A stretch of DNA of 64,000 nucleotides from Ciona intestinalis (lineage: Eukaryota; Chordata; Ascidiacea; Phlebobranchia; Cionidae), in assembly GCF_000224145.3 (NCBI RefSeq), contig NC_020166.2, forward strand, positions 8,332,050 through 8,396,049, read 5' to 3'. The notes under the pieces were generated by a model that saw only the letters and a list, made by a program, of their open reading frames with translations, was not told the DNA's origin and searched no databases. Positions 12,801 through 24,800 of the stretch are shown here, piece by piece (positions within the stretch are counted from its first letter, which is position 1; each line of letters begins with the position of its first letter). The position numbers and the translations under genes were made by a program.

Positions 12801-15800
12801 TACTGTGGGGTAAGATGGGATATGGGATAGCTGTTTATGTATCGTGTCAAAAACCTATTTGACGAACAATATTGATCATAGGCTTTATTTAACTTAAAAG
12901 AAATGTTTCAGTAAAACACATAAGAAAGACTAAGACAACAGTAAGACTAAAACAAGTAGAAAGAATTATACAAGAAAACACAGAAAATGTTAACCACGGG
13001 CTTTGGTTATATAATTCTGTAAATATTCTTTGTTTAATATCAACATATGAAGCTGTTTGTGTTCAACTATTGCATGAATAAAACACCAGTGTTTTAATTT
13101 TAAAGTTTGCCTACCATGCGAGGATTAATATTTTTATTCATTCTTTTTTTCACAGGGTGCTGGGCTAAGCTTGTACACATCAGAACAAAACCCCACAATC
13201 GTAGATTCCTTGAACTGCGATAGAAACAGCAGAAATAAAAGGAATGTTGAGCTTGAAGACTCAGTGTTGTTAACATGTGAGAAATGTTAAATACTTTGTT
13301 TCCATTAAAAGTTTAACTTGAAAATAATTAAACAAAAGGTTTGTTTGTCTGCTAGGTGAAGCGACTTTGCTTTTTTTTCTAGATAACTATGTTTTTACTG
13401 TGACCGTGTTGTTTTGTCGCTTTATCCTGTCTTTTTGTTTAAAATATTTCTAAATCTAATAGTTTTCTACCGTAATCGTAGAGACAAATAAAAGTTATTT
13501 TTATTATTATTATGCAGCTAATACTTTTGGGGCCAACTCTGGTCTAATTTATATTCCATGCCTTTTCATAGGAATAGGTTGGACATATTTTGAATAAAAT
13601 GAATGTAACTTTCTTATCCTTACCAAGCAGGGAAACGACAGCTGGTATGATACAGGTGTTCTGTTTCCTACACTTTTTGCCCACCTACAAGTTACCATAT
13701 AGTAGGGTGGGGGAAGACACCTTTAGCACATATTATCTAAATATCTTGTTCAATGAAAAGTTAACAACGTCGGTGGGAGTTGTGAGCATACGGTTTTGTA
13801 ATTCTTTGAATGTTCTTTGTTTACTACAAAATAGGAGAAGAAAATAAAAGGAAACGGTTTCCTGTTTTTCTGCACCCTACTATATATGTAACTGTTAATT
13901 AACACATGCCCACAATCTTAAGAGCATCGAACTCATAAACTCTGGTCTAGAGGCAGGCACACTAACCACTTTTCCACGGCGTTGGTCTAATTAATTTTTT
14001 ACAGCATTGAATCGAAAGTTACAGCAATGCCGGCGTGATGGTAAACGTGACGCGTTTGTGAATGAAACTTGCGAAATGCGAACTGCAAGATGTGGTATTA
14101 ACTATGGTGACCAGTACCCTGGTTGCTGTGAGGTGTTTCACCAATCCTGTGTTCAAGCTTCACTTCAGGAGTAGGTGAACTAAATAACATACAGTTTTTA
14201 TCCCGAAAAAGAAAACAATTTTAAAAAAATGTAAAAAAAAATATTAGAGTTTTTTTAACAAATTTAAAATTTTTTTAAAATCAGCTTTTGTTTATTTGTG
14301 GTTAATAACAAATGCACTCATTGGCAATTGCTTCAATCTTGTGGTTTCTTACGAGTTTTTTAAATTTTCAGCTTTGCATTAAATATCAAAAACAAAAATA
14401 TTTAAAGCAGACACGTGTATGAAACAGAATATTTGTGTTATAGCAACTGTCATTTCCCCACCATACGAGGATAAATAAGTTACATTCTTTTTTCCCAGGC
14501 ATTTTTATTTATTAGTTTGAACATAATAACTGTCCTATTAATAAATTTTGTAATTTGGCATATCTGTAGCTGTTAAAACTGACTATGTTTAAAAATAATA
14601 ATCTCTAACCAAAATATTTTTAGGTAATCAATAAAATTGCTTTTAGATTTCAAAAATTTCTTTAGCACATTAATTTAAAAAAAAAATTTACTTAGCGAAT
14701 TTTTTTGCAGTTCTGGTAACGAAGGTGAAGCAGAAGCAAGCGTGGCTCAAAAACGAGCTTCGTTTCAGGGAGATTCGTCTCCATTTGCTGTCGAAGTGTA
14801 AGTAATTCATATTAACATTATCTCCAGGGTGTATTAAACCTTTATCGATAAAATATTTAAAAACTTTCCAGTTTTTACTGACTTTCGTATAGCTCTCTAG
14901 CGACACAGGTGTTAGTGCTAGCGAAAAACAATTAATTATACATTTATTCTTTGGAAAAATTGCTACAAGACTGTATTTTGATTTTTTGATGACATCATTA
15001 AATTTTTAACGACATGATCAGAAAACTTGTATCTATGTGTTCTCGTCCCCAAAGGGTTAAAGTAGCCCAGTAATTTGAATTTTTTATCATCCAGATTTTG
15101 TGTGAGAAATATTACAACTTGATAAAATCAAATTTTTATTTTTCTATTTGAATAATGACAGCGGAGATCAAAAATTAACAACATAAAAAGTAAATCTTCT
15201 GCAAAATTAATTTAACCAACATTTCTGTATACATTAAATTCCCAATATATATTTAAAAAAATCAAATTTCTGATTACATATTAAATTCTGAATAAGAACA
15301 TGAAAAATTTAAACTTCTGAATTCACAATGAAATTTTGTTCATATATTTATATTTATATTTAACATCCTTTTTTAAGGTTTTTATTTTTTTGTTACAGAG
15401 AACAGCCAGAGGGGACAATTCTTAGGTAAGCCTATTTCAGTTATGTCAACTATATGATCATTTTTATTTACTACATATTGTACAGTGGAGAAGGTGGGAC
15501 ACCTTTTATTCAACTTTATTGGCTTATTTGATAGTAAACATAGAACATTTAAAGAATTATAAAACCGCATTCTCACGACTCCCTTAGATCGTTGTTAATT
15601 AGGAATCCTCACATTGGGTACAACACTGTCGGGACCTCACCCGCATAGAACAGAACTCTAACTGTCTTAGTATTTTTTTCAAAGAATTATAAAACCGCAT
15701 TCTCACGACTCCCTTAGATCATTGTTAATTAGGAATCCCCACATTTCATACAACGCTGTCGGACCTCACTCGCATAGAATAGAACTCTAACTGTCTTAAT

Positions 15801-18800
15801 TTTTTTTACATTTTTAGCCAAGTAAGCCGGCCAGCAGTTCAATCCCTTGGACAATCTTTGGCTCCAACACGCCTTCCCGTCTTTGCTGTACAAGCCGCTC
15901 GTCCTCCATTTTTAGCTATGGTCCACACATTTTTAGGTATGGCCCCACAACCTATGGCCCACAGATTTGTCCCTAATCCGTTTATTCTGTCCTCGAGACC
16001 AACACCGCCAGCAACAACAACAACTACAACAACAACTACGACGACAACAACAACAACTACAACAACAACAATGAGCACGACAACTGCCACGTTGCCACCT
16101 GTAGTGAACAACCCTGGGCGTGAAAGATCAAATTTCCAAGAACGCTTATCGTGGCCGACGATCAGAATGTAAGAAAAATTTAAAAATTTAAAAAATAAAA
16201 ATTTAACATTGAGAGTAACTGATAAATTTAACTATTATGTGTTTACTTCAATTTTTACAGCAAGCACAGGATTTATATACATTAGGCCTAAAACTTATAA
16301 CATGACAAAGAAAGTCCAGTATTTTTTTTCTAAATTTAATTATTTTGTGTTTACATCAAGACACAAGATTTAGCCCTGAGTTGGTTCATTAGGCTCTCTA
16401 AAAGCCAAACAGAAAACTTTTTTTTAACTATTTTGTTTTTTAATTTAAAAGTCCTTTTTTTAATTTTAACCATTTAAAAAAAATAATTAAGGTGGCTGTA
16501 CACAGTATCTGGAATTCGTCTGTTTTGTCCAGATTTCGCTGCCGCATGCGGAATTTGAAAATGAGTTTGCAAACGACTTCGCAAGTGAATTCGAACGCCG
16601 GATACTGTGTACAGCCATCTTTACTGTGTTTTTTTTATTTTGACTATTTTGTTTTCTTTATTCTTAATATTGTCTTTTTGCAGTCGACCGAATGGTCATA
16701 TAACTTCTTATAAGACAGCTCGTGATAGCATCACTACTTTTGTTGTTGGTGCAGTTGGTATGCAGGACTCGCCAGGTAAGCAGATTGTTTTCAAAGGCTT
16801 TGATTAATTACAGTAATAAATTTTTTAATATGGGTAGCCTGCTAGAGTATTTAAAAGTTATGCAGAAAATTTAAATATGAGAATAAAACTGTCTTTATAA
16901 TATAAAAAAAAACACATTTATATTTAAAACATTAATTTTTTGTGTATACTTTAAAAAAACATCATTCGTAAAAAACACATTTTTAATTATTACATCTAGT
17001 TCAACGCATTATGAGCACAAAACTGACAACTGCAGGAGATCTATTCACACTTATAATACACCTGGCAGCAACAACATATACATAATACATTAGTAGTTAT
17101 AGTAAGAAAACAATTATATTTGAAAGATTTTTTTGTAGAGTTTTGTTGAAAAATAAGTATTTTTGTAGCGTTCCCTTTGCATATTCTTTCTCCTAACTGT
17201 TAAAAATAAAATAAAACATTAAAATCAAATAAAAATTTGCACATCACTTTGGACTCAAAATAATGTTTAAATTTCAGATGGATTTTGCATTGCACCAACG
17301 AAAGAGATGAAAGTTTTCAAAGACGTTTTCGTGCAAATTAATCTTCCGTATTCGATCCGTAAATTGGAACAAGCTCAATTGAAAATAACAATATTTAACT
17401 ACAATGCACAAAACAACTACACGGTAAGCAAACTAATGAATGTAAGTCCTATCAAAGCAAAAATATAATAATACACCAAGTTGAAAAAAAAATATTTATT
17501 ATAATAATTTTTTTTATTGAAAATATTTATTAAACTCATACGAGGATAAAAAATGATGTGAAAAACGCATGTTTGACTGCGATGCGGTGTCGCGGCACCA
17601 GCACAAAGGACTTAAATGGGCTTTCCGGGTGTTGGGGTAATGAGCCAAATCTGGCCTAAATCCCAGGTCCTTGACAAAGACCTCACCCACATAGAATAAA
17701 AAATAACTAACTAATATCACTGTCGATAATTTCTGAACATTAAACAAATATTTGAATAAAAGATCCACGATGTCATTTAGGCAAAATATATATCTTTTAA
17801 TATACAATTTGTTGGACTTAATTTTGTCTGTTAGATAAATCAACTGATCCTGGTCTGTATTTCTTTACATAAGAATCAACTTACTCTATAAGCATCAGAT
17901 CAGGGATAGACTCAAAGATTTTATTATAGTTAAGCTGACATACCTTAATATAGAGAAATAAACTCTCCTGAAACAATGAGTTACATATCGCAAACATTTT
18001 TTTTAGGAAAACGCAAACAGTTTTTTTACAAAAAGCAAACGTTTTTTTTTACAAAAAGCAAACAGTTTTTTTTTTACAAAAACCTGTGCTACTGCATTTC
18101 ATGCATGGTAACATTAAAAGGTTATAAAAAGTAAAATATCCATTTAATTACAGTTGCGACTTCATGCTAAAACAGATGACACATTTTGTACAACATTTAA
18201 ATCAGGTAACAGCATATAGTATTTAGATTTGGTCATGGGCATAAAAATCCTCTAAAAGTTTGAAATATTTAAATCTGTGATCCAAAAAAAATCCAATTTT
18301 TTTTTTTGATTTCAGAAGTTATTTCTTATGATATTTTTTCATGATTTTGTATTGGTAAAAAAGTAGATTTTTTTCAGCAAAAAAGATAACTTTCATTTTA
18401 AGAAACCAAAAAAAGTGGATTTTTTTTAAATTAAATAAACTTTCATTTTTAGGGGACATAGAAAGTAGATTTTTTTCAGCAAAAATGATAAAACTTTTAT
18501 TTTAAGGGACATGGGCTCAGCTTGGGACGTTTAATATTGAAGCTGGTGGTTTTGCATCTGCGCCATTGACAGTTATACCACTACTAATACCTTTAACTGG
18601 GAGGTCACCAATTCAACTTAAAGTAGTTAACGACCAAACCAATGTAGTTCAGGATTCCATTAGAAGGGAAGTACTAATAGAGGTATGTGTTTGTGTACTG
18701 TTTACAAAAGCAAATTAAATGCATGTAACTTGCTTTATTCTCGCTGGTGAGGAACTACAGTCGTTATAACAGGGTGTTTTTTTTCATACACCTCATGCCA

Positions 18801-21800
18801 CCTTACAAATTTTTTTTTATCTATTGTGGCACTGATTTTATTTTTCAGCCACTGACGTTTAACTCAAAACTTAATAGCTCCAAGGATTTATGCAGATTAA
18901 GTTTTAACACCATTTATTATCTCATGAACGATTGTAACTTATTTATCCTCGCATTATGGAGCAATGACAGTGGTTATAACATGGGTGTTTAGTTTCATAC
19001 ACCTCATGCCCGATTACGAGTTACCACGTATGTTCTTTTGTTAGTGATTACATTTTTTTACTTTTGTTTATTTATGACTGATAATTTAGGCAACATATTA
19101 CTGATCACTGGGTTAAAACCACAAAGCAACAGAATTAATGACGANNNNNNNNNNNNNNNNNNNNNNNNNNNNNNNNNNNNNNNNNNNNNNNNNNGCTGGC
19201 ACGAGGTGTTAAACCCGTGTTATAGCGACTGTCGTTTTCCGGACACGCGAGGATAAAGTAAGTTACATTCATTACATATATTCATGTTAACATATTATTA
19301 TCCATTAAATTTTCAGCCAGCTGGTGAAATGAAGGATACGTATAATAGCTACCCTATAGACCTGAGCACAGGAAACCAAAGCATTGAGATTGGACTTAAT
19401 TTCCCAGAGCAGATAAATCTGGAATCAAGAAAGTGCTGGATTTATGCTTATGGTATGTAACTTAATGAATGAATAAATGTAACTTGCTTATCCTCGCGCG
19501 GTGGGAAAATACAGTTTGTATAACGCATGTGTTTTGTTTTATACACCTCATGCCAGCTTACAGGTTACCAAGTATGTTACTTTGTGGGGGATTAGTGACT
19601 ACCGGGTTGGAAAAAAATGTTGTAACGACTGTTGTTTACCGGCCATGTGATGATAAAGCAAGTTACGTTCATTTAAATTAGTGACTGGACCAAGATTGCC
19701 CTTTCTTTTGTACTGCATAAAAAATACCTTCATCAAGCTAAGAGCCTGGTGGGGTGCTGAACTATATTTAATGTTTTCATATTTGATTACAGCAAGTTAC
19801 ATGGGGCCGAGCATTGAGGTGAATCAAATTACACAAGAACCTCGAAGCATTGCAAGTATTTTCAGGTAAGGCTATTAGGCTAATAACATAATGCCCATTA
19901 TTTATTTTAATACAAATTGCTTTATCCTCGCATGGCCGGAAACAACAATCGTTATAAAATGGGTGTTCTGTTTCAAACACCTCGTGTCAGCTTACCAGTT
20001 ACAAAAAATGTTACTTTGTGGGTGATTATTATTTTTTTTGTTTTTTTTTCAAATTAATTCTTATTTTTAATACAATTTTTTTTTAATTTCTAAATACTTT
20101 TATTTTGTAGTGTCTTTGTTTGTCTAAATTTAAATTAAGTATTAGTAATGACTTGTGTGTAAATAATGTAACACATATCTTGTGCAGACAACCTTATGGA
20201 TGTGGGGAACAAAACATGTTGGTTACAGGGCCAAATGTATACGCTCATATGTTCCTTGTTACAACGGGGAAAATGGCGCCTGGTTCAATACGTTATGAAC
20301 AATCTATTAGACGAATGGAGGATGGTTTGTAGTTTTTTTAATTCTAATTTTTTTTTTTTTTTTATTATTGCTAATGTACCTCAGGCACATATGCTTAAAT
20401 GAATGGAACCTGCTTTATCTTTAAACGAAACATTTTTAGGGATTTTTTTAGGGGTATTACTAAAGTATCTCAGCACACATTAGTGAAGAATGAATGAATG
20501 TAATTTGCTTTATCTCCACATGGCCGGGGAACGACAATCGTTAAACACAGGTGTTCTGTTTCATACACCTCGTGCCGGCTTAAATTAATTTTTTTAAAAC
20601 TTTTTTAAGTGTAAAATTTAAAAAAATATTGTTTGAGAAATGAGAATAGAATCTAAAAAAAATGTTTTAGCAGTCACTCAAATACAAGCATACATCACTA
20701 TAAAACCAAGCTTACAGCATATAAAAAATTTAAAAAATTCCTAAAAAATAATCACCAACAAAGTAACATACATGGTGACTTGTAAGCTGGCACAAGGTGT
20801 ATGAAACAGAACACTTGTGTTATAAAACTATTGCTTTCAGGCCACGTGAGGGTAAAGTAAGTAACATTCATTCATACCCACTATCCTAACTATGACCAAC
20901 CTCCCAGGTTTCAACCAACAGATGAGGTACAGAAGTGACTTAGTTGGAAAGAGAGCTTGGTCAGTGTTTTCACATTACAGACCGAGCACTTGGTAAGATT
21001 TGCTTTGATTACCCATATATTTTTCTTTGGGTGTTTTTGCCAGTTATGAACAATTTTTAACTGGCACAGGTACCATTTTTTAAAACAAATTTCTTTCGGC
21101 ATGAAAACAACTATAGAGAAAATTAGATTCATGGTAACTGGTAAGCAGGCATGAGGTGTATGAAACAAAACACCTGTGTTATAACGACTGTCGTTTTTGT
21201 GACTTGCGAGGATAAAGCAATTTAGATTCATATGTTTTCCCTACAAGGACAACCTCTAAAACCTTTTCTTTCTAAGCGAAAATTTTAAGACAAAATAATT
21301 TTTTTTTTCTACAATGCTAAATGCTGTAAAACCTTTTCTTTCTGCTTGAAAATTTCAAGAAAAAATGAATTATATTTTTTCCTACAAACCTAAATGCTGT
21401 AAAACCCTTTCTTTCTGCACGAAAATTTCAAGAAAAAATAAATCATTTTTTTTCTTAAAAGGCTAAATGCTTACGTGGACAGAGTCTTCATACAAGCACA
21501 GGTTTACTACACAGAGATGGATTTGACCCCAGTTTGTCGATCACTGCAGTGGTTGGTAGGTGAGCAACATCAGGAAGGCTATTTCTTGGAAAGATCGTCG
21601 GTTATTCACAGAGAAATGCATGTGAGAAAATTAAAAAACAATAAACAAAAAAAATTAACAAAAAAAATGTTATAGTAAATTTTTTTCCAACGTAGTTTAG
21701 TGACAATTTTAAAAAGTTGCTAAAATAATAATAATTTGACATATCTCATTTTAAAACGAATGTAATTTTTTTAAACATTTAAAAAAATATTTTAAAAAAG

Positions 21801-24800
21801 AAAAATTTATTTTAGTGAATAAATTTTTTTATTAAAAATTAAAAAAAAAAAAAAATGTTTTAATTAATTTTTTTTATAAATTTGTATCAGAAATAAAAAA
21901 TAAAACTATGTTTGGTAAAGGGTGCAGTTGGAGGGCGATATTCACTCACAGCCTATGTACTTGTTACACTGATTGAAGCACAAAGAATCAATTGCAGCGG
22001 AGTAAACCAACAGATCCAACAGTCACGAGATAAAGCGATAAATTATTTACGAAATAATCGCAACCATCCAGCTTTCCAAAGACCGTACGGACTTTCTATA
22101 TTGACATATGCGATGGCTCTGCATGACCAGTCTTCTGCCTTTACAATTGAGTTAAATCAAAGGTAATATTGTTTCTCGATTCATAAGTCATAGCAGCCGC
22201 CATCTTGGATATTTTTCTGCCTGTTGTCGTATAGGTACAAATCTGCCTCTTAAATCACGGCGTACTTTTTTGTACAAAGCGTTGATAAAATTATTGATTT
22301 GCGAATTAGACGAATTAAACGCCACGACAGCAGATTTTTTCTCAGCCCTCTTGTGACCAATGCCATTGCCATGTTAAAAAGTCAATATATTAGAAGGTCT
22401 TAATATTAAAAATGTGAAATAGATATTCCGACATTTTTTTGTGATCCCAAAGAGCTGCCGCTTCATCTGATATACGCTGAGACATTCTTAGGTGTTCTGT
22501 GAGTGCAAACATTAACTAAAACACCTTTTTCATTATAATACACCTGGGCTACAGACTTTGCCTCTAGCCAAACAGTTGTGAGTAGAAGTCTCGACACTGT
22601 TACCATTGTGGGGGTATGCGTCCTTGGACAATTGCTCCAACCCAGTGGTCACTTATAGGTTATCTGAATATACATTAAAAAAAAGTCAAAATTTTTCAAA
22701 TATAATTAAACACACAAAATACACCCGGCGGCAACAAAACTTAAATGAATATTAAATTCTTAGACTTCTCGGTTTTCAACAATTAGATGACAACTCCTAC
22801 GTCCATTGGCAAGCCCATAGCCACAGTGATATACAAGGGACGGACACGCACGATTATTGGTACGTGAGGAGACCACAAGCAATAGACGTTGAAACATCAG
22901 CTTATGCTCTCCTTGCACAAGTTAAACTGGCAAGCAGCAACAACAACGGTATATTTTATTTATTTTTAGGAAAATTTAAAACAAAAATTTTTATGGAAAC
23001 TCTATTACTAAGAATGTAATGAGAATTAGAATTTTATAAATTCTTGTTTGGGGCAATGGCAATTGTTATAAAACAGCAGCAAAATTAATATTTTTAAATA
23101 AAAAAGGTACAACAACAGTATTTTTCATTTATTTTTTTTAAATTTAAGATTTTTTTTATGGAAATCCCATTACAGCTAAGAATTGGACTTTTTATGTATT
23201 TTTGTTCAAAGCAATTGCAGTTGTTATAAAACGGCGACACAGCAATGGTATTTTTCAGTTATTTTTAGGAAATTTAAGAAAGTATTTATTTTTTATGGAA
23301 ATCCTATTACAACTAAGAGTTGAATTTTTTCATATATTCTTGTTCGAGGCAACGGCAATTGTTATAAAAAACGCCAGCAACAACGATATTTTTCATTTTT
23401 AAATAATACTATTTTTATGGAAATCCTATTACAGCTAAGAAGTACATTGTGTATGGTTTATGAATAACCATGTGTGTTAATTGAAGGAAAGAATGTAACT
23501 TGCTTTATTTAGGGCAATGAAATTGGGTGTTTCATACACCTCGTGCCAGCTTATGGGTTACTAAGTATGCTACTTTGTGGGTGAATATTTTTTTGGACTT
23601 TGTTAATTTTTTATATGTATGACTGATAATTTGGATAACGCATCCGTGACCACTGGATTGGAGCAATTGTCGTTAAGTACCTGTTACTTAGCGTGTGAAA
23701 TATTTGGTTTTAATGTGTGGCTGCGACTTTAAAGTACTCATTAGTGCCTACTGCTTTGGAAAATTGCTGTTAAGTGTCTTGCTTTTTGTTCAGTACAACA
23801 ATCTGACCTTGATACCACAAGATCTATTGCTTTATGGTTGATCAGTCAACGTAACGAAGCTGGTGCTTTTAGATCGACGCAAGACACAGTGGTTGGATTA
23901 CAAGCTCTTGCTGAATACATGGCCTGGGTCAGCCAAGTGGTCAGTACACAATATATTAACTTATTTTCCTATTACTTAAAAAAAATTTTTAAACATTTTT
24001 TGAACAATTGAGATGAAAATTGCATTATACATATAGTAGGTTGGGGTAAGACGGGACACCTTAAGCAAATAGTACCCAATATCCTGATCCTGTTTTAAAC
24101 AATTACCAATGGTATATAGGGGTCGTGAGGATATGGTTATGTAATTATTTAAATGTTTTTTGAGAACTGCTAAATGGTCTGAGAAAATAGAATGAAACAG
24201 TGTCTCATTTTTTCCCACCCTACTATATATCAATTTTGTTTCAAACCTTGCTCCAACCCATTCATAGGCTGGCAAGAAGTGTTTTTATCATCATTGTCAT
24301 TTTTCGGCCACCGATGATAAAGCAAGTTACATTCATTCATTTATAAAAAATTATTAACATTCAATTTCCATTTCCAACATAGCAACCCCAATCTGCTGAC
24401 GTCAATATAAGAATACAATTGCGTGGACCGCCTAACGTAGCATGGAGTCCTTCAGGTGACCATATCATGAACTTAGATGGTCAGAATGTTGGTTTCCGTA
24501 CAGAAGTAGAGGTACCAGCACATATCATTGGACGTGGCAATATTAGAGCACATATATCTGGTATTATATATTATTTTTTAAACTTTTTTAATTTTTTTAA
24601 TCATAAATGGCTTGTTGTTTGTCTGCTAGGTGTAGTGACCATGTTTTTTTTCACATTTAATGTAAATGTTTTTTAACTGTAAGCGTCTTTTAACTGGGTA
24701 GGTATCTTTTTTACCCATTTTTTTAAGCATAAATGGTTATTTTTTGTCTGCTAGGTGTAGCGACCGTGTTTTTTTTCACATTTAATGTAAATGTTTTTTA

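Noticed and set aside
15839..16111. Minus-strand frame with a poly-valine run
   Set aside because: It is the antisense of the Thr-repeat exon 24 of the C3-like gene; the ACA/ACG/ACT run reads as GTT/GTG/GTC on the other strand.
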